Assembly (NCBI GenBank): GCA_944472135.2
Contig: OX235263.1
Span: 9,965,517 to 10,029,516, forward strand
DNA: 64,000 bases
Direction of reading: 5' to 3'
Source: Trichobilharzia regenti
Taxonomy: Eukaryota; Platyhelminthes; Trematoda; Strigeidida; Schistosomatidae
The notes below the pieces were generated by a model. That model was not told the origin of the DNA. It saw only the letters and a program-made list of their open reading frames with translations, and did no database searches. Within the stretch, counting starts at the first letter, position 1, and the number at the start of each line of letters is the position of its first letter. The position numbers were made by a program, and so were the translations under genes. Positions 41,001-56,000 of this stretch are shown here, piece after piece.

Positions 41001-44000
41001 GTGATTATAACTAATGACATGGTTATGAACAATAATGAATTGTGTTCGAAACTATGTTATCCAGTAAACAGTGATACTGTTTCGCTGTGTGATACATCTA
41101 ATAAACAAACTAATATGGAATTACTTACTGCCACAGTACTGCCCAAGTTTTACACATATACCAGTCGATTGGTGATGATGAGCAACCAGCCTTGTCTTAA
41201 ACCCCTGTATTCATTTCGAACACCTTGCTGAAGTCTACTGACCAGCTGTTTCCTTTTTATGACATAATCTAATACTGGTAGTCCCTTTCGTGATTTCGCA
41301 ACTCACAAATGAACTGAATTACTTCCACCACGGAATTTTGTTGTAAAAAGTTCTTAGTTTTTTTTTACCTTATCTTTTTAAGTCCTGTGAATGTGCCTTC
41401 TACATAACTCCAAGATACTTTGGGAGCGTGATGGGACTGGACACTCCAGCTGCTAACCTTCATATATATATATATGTTCATAAATATATTTGCCACAATA
41501 GGGGATATCGGTGACCCCATAGCGATCCCCTGGAAACTTAAATCCTATAGAATTCAGATAGCTACACTCTCAACAGAATGTTGTCTAGTGATAGTAGTAG
41601 TGGTTCCACGTCCAAATCTTGATCAGAATTGAGCTCCTTTTTGACTGCTACTCTGGTCATGATTTTGATATTTGTGTATATAGTCTGATGGTATTACAAC
41701 TAATCATTGTGTTCTTCATTACGCTTTTGTTCTCTTCTTTTTTTTTGTTTAATCGAAAATATAGATACTACTACCAAAGAAGAAATACCGAATGTTTCTA
41801 CTGGTTGGAGTTTTATAAATGATTATGGTGAAGTATTACCGATTGGTAAAATAGCTGCTAATGTTAAACTAAGTCAAGATGATGAATTACAATTGAAAAA
41901 TTTATATGAAAATCCTAATTCCCGTGGTCGTTGTATGATTACAATAGATCAAAAGGTCACTCTAAGTTCATTGTATTTTAAATTCCATGTACCTGGAGAA
42001 ACTGTAACACGTAAGTAATCAGGTCATTTAAGATAAAAATGTATGAATTCCAGCACTTTTTGAGAATCATCAGCCGAGTGTGAGTAATGATGCTCCCAGT
42101 GATACTTTGTGCACAAAGATGGCCCTTATACACCCGAGAAACGATGGGAGCTGAGTTCCAGCCACACTAGGAAGCTAAGCAGTTATTGGGATGAAGGTTC
42201 ATCTTGCTAACTGGTTCCAAATAGGAAAAATTCTCTTCCTGAGTTCCCTTGGTAACCCTAATCAGCCATTAACGCTCTGAAGTTGCTCCTGTTGTAACGA
42301 CAGAAGACAAGGCCAAGCAACAGATCGTTTATTGAGAAAATCAATGGATATTTATAGATTTTTATGTACATGATTGTTAGCGGAGAAGCAACGTCTTCTG
42401 ATTGGTTGTTTTCATGCTGAAGGTTATTCTGTACTGCTTGTGTCCGTTTCTTAGAAAGTTAAGCATATGTCTGTGAATCATATTTGCACAGGTTAAGTCT
42501 GCTGTGATTGGTTGTTGAGTTCCTCAAGGTTAGGCTTTGTTATTGCCTTTTTCTTTTGAGCCTATTGGGGACATAAAAATTGACGTGAATTGTTGTCTGC
42601 AATTTCGGCTTGCAGACACAGCTCTCCCCACACTATGGCTACAACCAATACAATACAATACTTATACTTTATCATATAAATCTCCATAGATGATTCGATT
42701 CTATATCTTAATCAGTAAAATAACTCTAAAAGGATTTAAGTTATGTGACAGTCTTATTTAGGATCATTTCCTGAACGAATAAGTAACTGTGAAAATTTAT
42801 CGTGTTTAGCAGAGAGAAGATGCCACCGGTCATTTGTTTATTACGGTTTTAATGAAAACAAAACACGTAGTTCAGGGAAGAGTCTCTGTTTCAGCGGCTT
42901 ATCCATTTTACTAGCTGTACAATCACAAATATATATACAGGTAATTCTGTATATTTCTATCTGTTCATAAATTTTGTCAAACGAAGATACAATTTACCCA
43001 CTGGGATCCGAATTAATGGCCAGCAGCCAATGAATTATAATTTCTATCAATTCGTGATTTAACACGACCACCAACCAATGTCATCTGAGTTTGGAAATCA
43101 TCGGCAGTACGCACCCACTGGCGTTGGAACCCAGGAGCTTCCGCCTACAAGGCAAGCTCGTATACCACCCACTAGAGCGTACTGCCCGAATTAGAATGAA
43201 ACAGTATTTAGTACTCCCTGCTTGTTTCCAATGGTTCTCTAACTGATATCAATCCGTGTCAAACTCGTAAAAACAAATCTATTCCTTACAAACCAACTGT
43301 TGAAAAAATACAGTTGATTGTGGTTATTTTAAATAAACGGGAGAGGTGAGAATTAGTAATTCTTGGATGGAGTTACGTAATACAAAAACAGTCAAGGAAA
43401 TTGGGTGTTAATGAACTTTGGGGAGAAACAAAGGTGATGAGTTGTCACAAATAGCCGCTGAAAAAGAGTTACATAATAATATGAATAGTTTGATGATTGA
43501 GTTGCACTCAGGATGCACATAGAAACAAAGTAGAGAATACCTCCATTATGGATAAAATTTTATTTTGATAAAATCACATAGTGTTATAAATACTTACTGA
43601 TGAGGTTTCGAAAACAAATTATTGCTCATAATCATATTGAGGCATTCACACAGTTTCTTGTTGTGTGAGTTATACTCTACCACAGCGCCCAAGTCTTATC
43701 CTTATATCAGAAAGAAGAGAATACGAAATTACGTAAGAGGTCTAAATCAATACAAGAATTATAAGCAATTAAAGAAACAAGTAAACAGACAAAATTAAGT
43801 CACCAAAAATCAACAAATTTGTTACCATGATAATAGAAGCGGTTGAAGTGGTTCTCTTTTGTATGCACACCTCCCGTTTTTCTGTGTGAATACCCAGAGC
43901 TTCAGCGATACAAAGAAGACGAAACTGTATTGCCTTTGGTAGGTTATTCTTAACTCTGTAGATTACTTTAAGGTAGGTGTTTGCTGAGATGCAATGATCA

Positions 44001-47000
44001 GTGTGTTAACTAGGTGTTCAATTATCGCACTCCTTATAGCACCACTACCGCTTTTTCACAACCATGCTGGATAGCGTCCTTGAATTCTATCGGACAGGAT
44101 GATTATCGAATGACTGATGTACCTGGCTCTACAGCATCAGGCGAACTGATTTATGTACTTACTAGTGTCAGATGAGCGATCTTGTCTTTGAACTTCTGCA
44201 AATCAGTGGGTAACTGGAGAACAGCATTCTCAGTGTTTTGCTGCAATGAATATTCTTCTCAGAGATGATGCGATCCTTTTCTTGAGCAAATCGCTTGTTA
44301 AGTCTCCTTTGAAATCCAAGTTCATGTAGTATTTCTTTTCTCGGCATAAGTGAAGTCTCATTCCTCTAAATTCTTGGTTTGATATTTTTTTATCGATGAA
44401 TTTTGGTGGGTATCAATTTTAAATGAAGATTTCTGTCAACAGATGGAATTCTCTTTCTGGAATATGAGGACTACAGACGCGTTGGATGCGAGTGGCAAGG
44501 GATTCAATCAAATTTCGCTTCTTTTGAATGGTTACCTAGCTATAGAAGCTTGTTAATTGACCATCCTAAGCAGTTTTTCCTTGGATCGATTCTCTAAAGA
44601 TTCCATCAGTTCTTCTTGTTAGTTCCACATCAAAGAAGGGAATTTACAGTTTTCAATGCTAAGGGTCTTTTTCAGCGTTTAATGATGCTTAATTAGGCTA
44701 AAAGCGTTTATCAGATGTGGCTCACTGACTTAAGCACTCCGGTTTCAGTCAGTCAGTCAGTCAGTCCTTGGTTCTTATCCTTTTCCATCAACTTCAATCT
44801 GGCGAAATGGATACCACCATTGGGCCTTTAGCAGTAGCCTGATAATGTGAATGGTTTGTATATGGATAAGTGAGTTCCACTTGGTAGAATCACTGACATT
44901 TATAAGGTATGTTAGTAATAACACTCAACGCAGTTTTTCATTGGCCAGTTCTGATAAACCAATCATCGTTTCGAAAGGTTACCTTTGTATGTTCGATAAA
45001 CTTTACAGTTAAAGTTATACGGTAACTATTAACATACCTAGGAGATTGATAGCCGCTAAACAGTGGTCTGCTGTATAGATTATCTGACTGGGTTAATCTG
45101 GACGCTTGTAGTCGACATTGTAAGTGGTTTTTTGCGATATGGCTGAGAGTTATTTATGAAGGCATGAGTATACTTGTTCCCTGATATCTTCCAAATTTCA
45201 ACTATCTTCACTAATTTACTATTCACCTATTCTAAACCTCATCAATTCATTGTATTCTCACTACACTTCTCTTAATGTTGCATATCCTTTTTGTGAAATA
45301 ACGGCTAAACATTGCTAAGTCAGTCAATCTAATGTCACAGAATCATTACCGTAGATTTAATTTCTCTTATAAATAGCTGGCAGGTTTAGTCAAGGTTGAA
45401 TTATGAGGTCATAAGTGATGAGCACACAAAAAGAAGAAGACATTTTGAAAAACATTTTGATGAAACTGTCCAAACACACGAACCCATGATTGCAACCACC
45501 AATCACTGTACTTCAGGGTTACTTGCATACTACGGAAAAAAACGGTACATTCATGAGAAAATGTTTGCAGACGAGTGTAACAAATATTCAGGAAACTTTC
45601 TGTGAAATGTTTGAGGAACAACCCTCCTTTGTTTTCTTTATAGGAACAACTTTACTCATCAAAATGGCTGTCGTTTGGGGCTAGTACGTCGTCAAGAATG
45701 ACTTTGGGCCATGTTACCAACAGCCCTCAATCATTGGTTCTTAACATCTCAAATACCCAGCTGTCCATTCTTCGCCTTCCTAAATAACTCAGACCAATAG
45801 TCAAACACTTCAGGGATTGATTTAATTGCCACTTACTCTCCTCCTGTGCGTTGGCGGCACAGTGGTAGAATACTCGCCAACCACGCCACATGTGGTACGG
45901 CGTTCGATTCCCGGCCATCAACACACTCCTTCACCTCGCTAAGACAGTAATAATAATAATAATTCCATACCTGTACCGAAAATACGATGTGGAATCAAGC
46001 TGTCATCAAAAATAAAAAATAAATAAAAGACTGGTAAAGAGGGAAGGTTGGGCATGAGGTTAACAACCCCATTCCGTAAAAATAAAGACAACTGCTAGCG
46101 AAACTTCAAGCTTCTATCTTGAAGCCTTATGTTTCACTGAAAACGTGAAGAAATGAAGACAAGCTCTTTCCCTGCCGATTTCTATCAACTGATGTTCCTC
46201 ACCGAGGGAAAGAATAGCTTAGGATACGCCTAAGACTAGAAACCAGAACCGGGGGAATAGCATCAAGTGAAAAGTATTCTTTCAGGAATAAATCTATACC
46301 TTATGTTCTGAAGAGAATGATGGGGTGAAGTTGGTTTCCACATTTTAAATACATTATCTCATCAACGGAAACTCGGATTGACTGCCACCGAAGCATTCAC
46401 GCCGACCTCCAAAATTTTCGTTTTGTGTACAGATTTCCAGTCGTGGAAATAATGCATATTTGAATACTATTCGCTTACTTGCCTACTAATTTCCATCCTG
46501 TTTTTTGTTTTAAAAAAAACTTTTTTCAGCTCATATACCAATTAGTCCATCCTATTCAGACAAACGTGTCCGCGTTGAAATCTCTGGGTTGAATAAACAA
46601 AATCAAATCAGTGTAACACGTGTTGGAGATGATGCTACATTACGATGTCAGGCAATTGTAGTCGATTCAAGTTCACCGTTATATCCTGCTAATGGTGTAC
46701 GTTACGGTTGGGAATGGCGATATACTGATGAAGATCCAGTGCCGACGAGTAATATAGCAGTTAATTTGGAAGCGAATGGTGAACGTTTAGGCTTACGTGG
46801 TATACGTCCACCACCTGGTACTAAAGGTAGAAATATTAAAGGCAGGTGTATAGTACACGTGCCAGCCCAACAAGTTGACGCGTCATTATCACCTGATGAT
46901 ATGCTAGTTTATGGATCAGATTACTTTACAATAGATGTTGCAAGGAAACCGACTACAATTGATCCACAGTTAATTCCAATTCCAGGAAAAGAATCAGGTG

Positions 47001-50000
47001 AGTAAATTAGTCGGAATCCCTGCATAATCCATATCTATTAAATGCCATGCAGTTCTAATGAGAAGTCACGGTTGTCGAGACACACACGATATCTGGATGA
47101 AGGAATGCTCATGGATTGCACGCGTTGTTGGTGGTTAAACAACAGAAGACAAGGGCCAGGCAACAGATCTTTTTATTACGAAAATCAACACGTATTTATA
47201 TAAATTTCACATACATTATTATAGCCTAGCCAAGTAGACAAACGCAGTCTTCTGATTGGTTTTTCGAGTTCCTCGGAAAGTGGAGCCATCTATCTGCGAA
47301 TCATATTTGCCCACGTTTAAGTTTGCTGTGATTGGTTGTTGAAACAGCCTTGTTCATATTTTCTCACGGCCCATATTAGTGACCTAGACATTGACGTAGA
47401 TTAATGTCAACCAATTGGCTAGCAGGCTGCTCTCACCACAGTGGTAGCGTTGTATCGCAAAGTGACATAAGTAAGAATTTACGCGTCAGTGAATTCCGAT
47501 CCAAGTAAGGCAAGCTTTCATTACTCTAAAGTCTGTGTGGATGCCAACCCTAAGCTCTCAGCATGAGAAATAAGATCCGGATTTTCAACTCTAATGTGAA
47601 GTCAGTGTACAGTCCGTACACACTTTCATCAACAGCTGTCTTCGCTCAAGATCATATGGTCAGAAAAGATCGGAAACAGGTGTCTCCGGGAGCAAACCAA
47701 CCAGGAACCGATTGTTCAACAAATATGCAGGAAGAAATGGGGGTGGATTGGCTGGCAGCGATGCTTTGGGAAAACAAACTCTCAATTGAGTTACATCACA
47801 CGCCAGGCCGTCACTCAAAAAACCCAAATGGGAAGTAGCGAGTTAGTTGGTTGTCAGTACGAGGGTGGGGTGACATGGAGGAAGCCATGCAAAGTGCAGA
47901 TGAGAGCATGTAGGCAGACGTGGAGCCAAGTAAAAACGTAGGCGAAGAACCGAACTCAATGAAGACGTGTGGCTGAAGCCCTATATTTTTCTAGGAATTA
48001 AAGGAAACAATAAAAATAATAGTAATACTTCTGATCCAGTGGTTCAATAGTTTACGCTTTAGTCTTGTAACCTGAGGCTTCTGGATTCACTGAGCAGTGC
48101 GACCATAGAGGTTCACTGCTGAAGAGTCCCGGACTTGGACAAAACTGCTGTCGCTTGCTCCCTGATATGCACTGACTTTCTAATCCGTGTTGGATGATAA
48201 CGAGATCTATGGTGAAATTAATGCAAATCTCCATGAAATGAATAAGAGACGACTGAATACAATAGAGTTTTACTGTGGAAATAGAGAATTAGGCTGGAGA
48301 ACCTCTAAATGTACACCTTGAAATGCCTAAAATCTTTTTGGTCTTTTTTTTGATCTTTGATTACAGCTTGATTCCACACTGTATTTTTTTGGTACAGGTA
48401 TGGAATTTTCAGCATGGATATCGGTAGCCCAAATTTTGCAGGCCGACCATAGATATCTGGTGTTCGTCGGCAGGGGATCGAACCGGACCATGTGTATGGT
48501 AGGCGAGAGTCCTAACCACTGTTCCACCGGCGCATGTATTGGGTGTAGACTCGATGAAAAAGGATTCAGTAATCAACTCTCTCTCCACCTACCTAGATTA
48601 CTTTTAGAATTTTAATAAAGCAGGAATTAGAGTGACATTTAAACCTACAAACTCACTCAGGTTGAACAAGCTTTGTAGGTTAGAGGACCCAGTTGACCCA
48701 ATGAGACAAAATAATAAGACTCACTCTTCAACTAGCCGCTAAGAAAGACGTGTACATCAAGCTACCCTATATGGGGCATCATAGCAGCTTGATAAGTAGA
48801 CAAAAATTGAACGATGCTGTTAAAAAGAAGACTTTTTATGCAGCTAAGATTATAATAATTGAGAATGTGAAGCCAGTATATCCATTTAAGTCCTTTGAAC
48901 ATGCGAAAAGTTATGTCACATCCCATTGTATTTACCAGTTTGAATATACCTGTGGAAATACATACATAGGGAGGACTCATCGGTCTCTGCAAGTAAGGAC
49001 TGGCTTCAGAGCATATTCCTAAATAGATCCAGAAACAAACAGAATCTTCAGAAAGCATCATTGGTGAGAACAGGTGACGTAGCTCCTATATTTTGAAACA
49101 TATAGAGACAGGCGACATAAAACTGCTGTCTGCACGTCTTTTAAACCAATCTATAGAACGCATTTGGTGGGGGGGGGGCTGGCGTATCCTATAGCTTGTG
49201 GAAGCCTACCTGACAATAAAGAAGTTTAAACCATCTTTATGCGTTCATCAACAACAAACAAAAAAAGTGACAATATGTAGAAAAAAAAACTCACTCAACA
49301 AGATTTCTTGATTGTTACAGGGTTCATACGCATTCTACAAAAAAAGAGGACTAATATAAAGTCTTTCAAATAGAATATATGAAGTCAAAATGTAGCGAAT
49401 AGCGAAATTAGGTTACAAAGTGAAAATAACGACCTTGTGCATATAAATAACTTGACTGCATTTCACTTATACAATAGACTTCTGGAATACTGTCAACTGC
49501 ATACATATACAAGTGCTGAACTGAAGAAATATGAATGCTTTTGTCACGAATCGACATAATCTAGTGAGTCATTGAGAGCTACAGAGCAAGCACTATGCAG
49601 CTGGTTTCTCCTGCTGCTTTGGTGCTCTTCATTAGTGATCAGTCACGAACGTATGAAGACCTTCAGCTAACAGCACCAGCCCGCTGACCATCCAGAAAGC
49701 CAATTCCAACTTAATGATACTTGAATTTTAAGTTTTAACAACAACTAAAATTTAGTACCCTTCGCCGCAGCCTTCATAGCTCAGTGGTAGAGCACTGGTC
49801 TCGTAAACCAGGGGTCAGGAGTTCGAACCTCCCTGGAGGCGCTGATCTTGATGATGACTAATGATGAATACTCATAAGGAAACTGTGAGATAATAAATAA
49901 TGACGCCTGTGTGACTTCATCCCAGGCTCAGTACACTTAGGTAGCTGAGTGAAGTAATACAGTTTGAACTCATTCAGTACGATGCGATTAAGTTAAGGTG

Positions 50001-53000
50001 TTGCGTCTGCTACTTACAAGACTTATCAATGGTATATAAACTCAGATCGACAGGAAGTAGTCAAAATTGAAAACAACCTTTTAAATCCATTTCTACAGAA
50101 GTAGAGGCGTTAATTCTTCACATCTTGATTTAGTTTAAGTTGTGGTCAGGAAATAATCTCAAATTTAACCTTTGGAAAACCAACAACCACTCAGAACAGT
50201 AAATTGCCTCTGACCTAGCCGACTTTAAATGTGGCTAAAAATGTATAAATATGGTGCATTTTAAAATCAAATCACAACAACAACAACAACAAGAAACCAT
50301 CATCAAAGACCAGAAGAAAATTCATCCTACCATACACATGAAAAATATCTCTGAAATAACAGTTAGAATACTTAAATTGTTTGATATAGATATAGCACAT
50401 AAGCCAGCCAGAACAATCACTAAATTCGATATTATGCAAACCGAAAGTTCCGACAGAAAAAGGAGATAAAATTAATACCATTTACAAAATAAATCCCATG
50501 TATGAACTGTAACACAGGCATTACATTGATCAAAGCGGGTATCCTCTTCGAATCAGAATCCAGGAACACAAATCAGCTGTGAAAGGCACGATATATATTC
50601 CTGTTTCATATCAATGCATATAGACAATTATGGACATCAGTTTGGTGATTGGGATAATGTCGAAATCTCGGACAGAGGAAACACCAAAAGTGCAGTCAGG
50701 GAATTCCTAGAAGCCTGGTACTCAAACGAGTATGCAATTAACAAACACGTTAATATGGACGAAATATACCAACTAATAAAAAGTAAATCGTGTGGCGAGA
50801 AAGTTTAAAATCCAAGTCAATAGAAAATGGTCAATACATGTGTAAAGATGGTTATCGGGAGACGCGATCGTATCACGTATGAAAAATTGAAATCATTTCT
50901 CTTTATGCTAAATATTGCGCTGAAAGGAGATGTTGTCCAGAAGGGGGACGACGAAAGCTCCGCAACTAAACCAACTAGCTCGGAGAACACCATTATTTGC
51001 AAATATGGCACATTTTCCTTAATAAAAATGTCCGTTACCAAATCTCTTGTCCTCTCCTGTTAGATATACACATTAAATTACTGGCGTACATTACCTTCTA
51101 AGTAAAGGATATTACTTACTTTATAGGGAGTGAAAGCCTAAATACACATTTCAACTTCTTCGAAACTTGTCATTTGAGTGTACCTAGGATTTAAACGGTA
51201 CTTGAAGTTTACAACTGGTGGATGGTGGCTAGCAGTGGAATCCAGGATGCGCATTTCGTCCTATTTAGGACTCGTCAGTTGGATGTACCTGCATTTCTCA
51301 GTGAATGGTGATGTTCCCACCGAGGCTTGAACCTAGTGCCCATAGTTTCAAACGCCAAAGCGTTATCCACTAGACCACTTGGGCCACTAAATGCGCATCC
51401 GGATTCCACTGCTAACCACCATCCACCACTTGTATACTAATTAAATGCCCAGACATCGTCGAAGCATCTGCACAAGAAGCTGACATGTCAACCTGAAACC
51501 GAGCGCTTCGGTCCAATCAATCGACGGGAGAATCAAAAATTCAATTCAGCGATACTTGAAGTTCTCCAAGCTGCTATGAATTGCCCATTTGGGAAATAGA
51601 CATGAGTAAAGTAGAGAAAACTTAGGGAAAATGAACAATTTTGATAGGGTTAGACATGGGCAATGTAAAATATCGAGGTCCTTGAATTTCTCCGGTTTCG
51701 TTCACGTTTTTTACCAATTCTTTTTGAACTCTAATGATATTTACTATATATCAGGAGTAGATCGGGTTCTGAAACTTTTATTTTCTTAATTTGTTTTCTA
51801 TATTTATTTTATTTTTCAATAGATAATATTGAAATTGTAGTCGACGGATTGGACAGTGAAGGGTATCTTGTTGCAAATGAAAAAGACAGCGCTAGTGTAT
51901 TCTGTGAAGCTAGAAGTAAGTTGAAAAAGAAACTTTCCAGTTTTATCTATTTCATCCAGATGTAACCTCTTTCTATTTTTAAAATCAATTCGATTGATTT
52001 GACCGAAGTGTTCGACCTAAGGTTGACATGTCAGCTCCTTGTGCAGATGTTTCGATGATGTCTGATTTATTTAACTTGAAGTAAGTTGGTGAATAGTGGT
52101 GACTAGCAGAGGAACCCAGGACAACGCACATTTCGCCATGTTAACGGGGACTTGTCAGCTGGATGTACCTTTATTACCCAATAAGTGATTGTGTCCCACT
52201 GAGGCTTGAACCTAGTAAACATCGTTTCAAAAGCCAAAGTGTTACTCGCTAGACCACTTGGGCTACGAGAGCCACCTCCTGTGCAATGGATGTTAGTAAT
52301 TATTTAATTCAATTCAAACAAGTCCCAAATAGGATGAAGTGCACATCCAGATTCCACTTCTAGTCACCACCCACTAATTTACTTCAAGATCTCTTTCTTT
52401 TAATCACAACGCGATTGATAAAGGAATATGTGTGTCAGCCCAAGTGACACTCTGAATGATGAATTAAGGAAAATAGAACATTTATTATGTGAGCACGGAT
52501 ATCCAGAAGAAGAGAGATGTCTGATAACTGTGCAGAAGATTACTGACATTGGAACTCGGAAAAATAATAGCTAATACATTCTTGGCCACAGCAGTGTGTT
52601 TGAAATTCCCCACTCGTTGTATAACTCCAACCCAGGTGAAGGATCAGCTACCGAGTTTGGTTCCTTCAATGTGCATTTATAAATTAAGCTATTCATGTGG
52701 ACGAAGACAGTTACATATATATAGGTAGGACGACTCGGCAAACCCACTGTTACCTACTGGAGTATTGTCCAACATGGTTGTTTAAAAGATTCGAAAATTT
52801 AGTCAGGAATTCCATATTGTGGATACGGAGCACAAGTTTGGACGAAATTCAGCTTTTACAATTCTACACAAGGTACCATCTCAGTCCCTTAGGTTGGTAC
52901 GGCTCCAGTTGCTTAGCATATCTGAGGTAGTTACCAGAATAAATTTTCAACCCAATCTCTGTGTTCAGAAAAGATTTTTTCAATCCCTCTCCTTCTCTTG

Positions 53001-56000
53001 GCCTTCTTTTGGTGACAGAGGATAAATGTAAATATTAAGGGAAAGATAAATAATGATGGTAGTGATGGTGATAATAATAATAATAGTAATATTAATGACG
53101 ACATGATTGTTGAACATGCGCAGGATAATGACAACGTCAACATTAAGGAATCTAAATCATCAGTAGTAATTCCATACAAGGAAGGAATCTGGGAAACCTC
53201 ACTCAGAATTCTTCACAAGGCAGGCAGAAATAAAAGTGGTTGGTATTCAAACCACCCACAAACTCAATTAGAAAGATGCTTTGTCAGTTAAAGGGTCAAT
53301 CCTGTGAAGCCAATAAAACAAAACAATTTAGTTCATCTAATACCCTACTTGCAATGATTGTCAGGACAAATACATAGGTGAAAGTAGTAGAACAGGTGCA
53401 GTGAGTCAGACTAACAGAGCATAAAAACCCAGCAGCAAAATCTAGTTTAGTTGACTTGAATAAGAAGAGAAATTCTGAGAATGGGATAGTTCAACTATAG
53501 CACACACTACATGCAATTACACACAACCATACAAAGGCTGAATAGGATAAGATAACAGTCTTAAAATCTAATGTAGCAGCAGGGTGGAGGGAGAGATTGA
53601 TGTCAACGGAAGCTTTGTTTATAGAACCAACTACAAATACGTGTAATACGAATAATTCAACACCTGTCTCTAATATGGAATTACTTACTACCACAGCGTC
53701 TGGGTTTTACACACATATTAATTTGGGAAAATCATTTGCTTGAGAAAAGCGAAGGGGCGGATCATTTTGTGATAGCTAACTAATAAGTTGTGCAATAACA
53801 CTGGGGAGTTCACCCTTACTAAAAGAAGCAGTAAAAGATTATGCAACCGAGTGAAACGAAGAGCGAAAAGTTTGTGTTACCAGTGCATAAGAAGACTAAT
53901 AACTGCCCATTTCTAACCGCATAAGTCCTGTTTCAAACGCTTAATGATACCAACTTCAATGCAAGCTTTTAAAATGTCTTCCTCATGGCATAAAGCAAAG
54001 AGATGCCTGGCAAAAGCGATGTATGCATTTCGATATATGTTCAGAGAATCTGAAGTGTGACTGATGAATTTCCTCGAAAAGCATACTGTTATATAACCTT
54101 CAGTTGACAATAGAAATGATGTTTTACTATGAATTATTACTAAATATTCTTACATCTCTCTCTGAAATAACTTATTCTTCTTTTTCTTTGACTAATATTC
54201 TGTTAATTTTTAGATCGTACCACAAAACAAAGACTGTCTACAGAAGGTTTAAGAGCTGAATATGATGTTATGTACGGATGGGAATTCGCGGATGCTACTG
54301 GCCGATCGATTGACTCTAGTTTATTCGCTGATAGTGTATCGATTGATTCAACTGGCAGCCTACGTTTGCGTGATTTAGTAGCACCGAATCGTGGAAATCT
54401 ACCCTATAAAATACGTTGTGTTGCTGTAGTCAGTAAACGTCCAAGTACACCAGAAGAGAAACCTGGTCCATCAAAATCTTATAAATCGGATTACTTTGGA
54501 TTAGATATTAAACGGTTGGATGGTACATCGACGAGACTTAGTGGCGGCGAAGTTGACAGTAAGTTCCATTGTCAAAGCTGGTTTTATTTAATTTTCATAA
54601 AAATTTCTCGATATCTAAATATTCACATTAGGTTTATGCATTCTAGAAAGGAAGAAAAGAAAGGTTCTTAGCTGATGTCGTCTCGCGCTCCAGGTCCTCT
54701 GGTAGGAGTTCAATGGGAAACGATGAATGGGTCATCGATGCAAGAGTGACATGGAGGAGACTGTGTACTGCGGCGTAGAAGAAAGACTATAGTCAATCGT
54801 GAGGCCAGTTGAAGAGGACAGCAAAAAATGGAGCAAAGTGATCTTCATTGGCGAACTTGTCGTCATCAGTTGTGATCGTTATATGAAGACGGTAAAATAG
54901 TTACTGGTTGAGTTAAAGGCATGTAATTCACTTACAATGTAGCGACGATTTTTACACCTTGCATTGATAATGATATTGTCATAAAGGAAAAGTTGAGCCA
55001 GCGAAAGCAGTTCCAGCAGCTTGCTTCAGACTTTTACCAACATCTACCTTCTCGACAAACTGATGGGCAGATGATCGGCCAGAAAGGAACTCTGATAGTG
55101 GACCAGCCAACAACAACAACTCAATACTCAGCAAATATGCAGAAGGAACCGGAGATGGATTGGACATATGCTGAAGGGGACATCAGTTTCATTGTGGTTT
55201 TTAGATACGCATTGCTGAAAAGTTCAACAGGCAGAAAACCTAGATTCAAGACTTCCTGCTAACTGGCTCCGACCAATTATTATTATTATAATTATAATTA
55301 TAATTATTATATTATTATTGTTTCCTTTAACTCCTAGAGGAACATAGGGCTTCAGCCAAACGTCTCTATTGCGTTCGGTTCTCTGCTTATTTGTTGTGCA
55401 ATCGGTTCATGCTGGCTTGGTTGGTTCGTTCCCAGAGATCCCTGTTGCTGATCTTCTCTGGTCGGCCATCTGATCATCAGCGAAGTAATGAGCGAAGACA
55501 GCAGTTGATGGACGTCTGTAGTTTGTTTGAAGTGCTCTTTATGATGCTCAGTGCAAGTATCTCATCCGTATAGTAGCACTGACTTCACTCCGATCACTTC
55601 GTATTAATTTAAAGTGTGCCACGATTATAAGTTACACATACTGGTGATAATACTCCTGAATTCACTGACTGAAAGTATTCAGTCAGTATTCAGTCTAAAG
55701 ATTGGACACATGGTCTAGGTTGCACTCGAGTGCATAATCAATGTATACCACACGTCTAATTTACATAAATCGCATCTTTCATCCTTTCGTTTAATGTTTT
55801 GCATTTTTTTCTTCATATTTTAGTTGCTGGAAACTTAGTCAAAGTGAAGATTGAAGGTTTAAAACCCGATGGAACATTTACCACACAACTTGGTGGAAAT
55901 GCTACTATTAAATGTCTTGCTATCGGTATGTTAGATGTCTTTCCGTTGCTGTGGTTGTTGTTGTTGTTATTTTTTTTTCTGAACATTTCATGCAATTAAG

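Noticed and set aside
45396..45684. Overlapping 64-70 codon frames on both strands
   Set aside because: No domain, repeat pattern or splice context; codon use gives no support.
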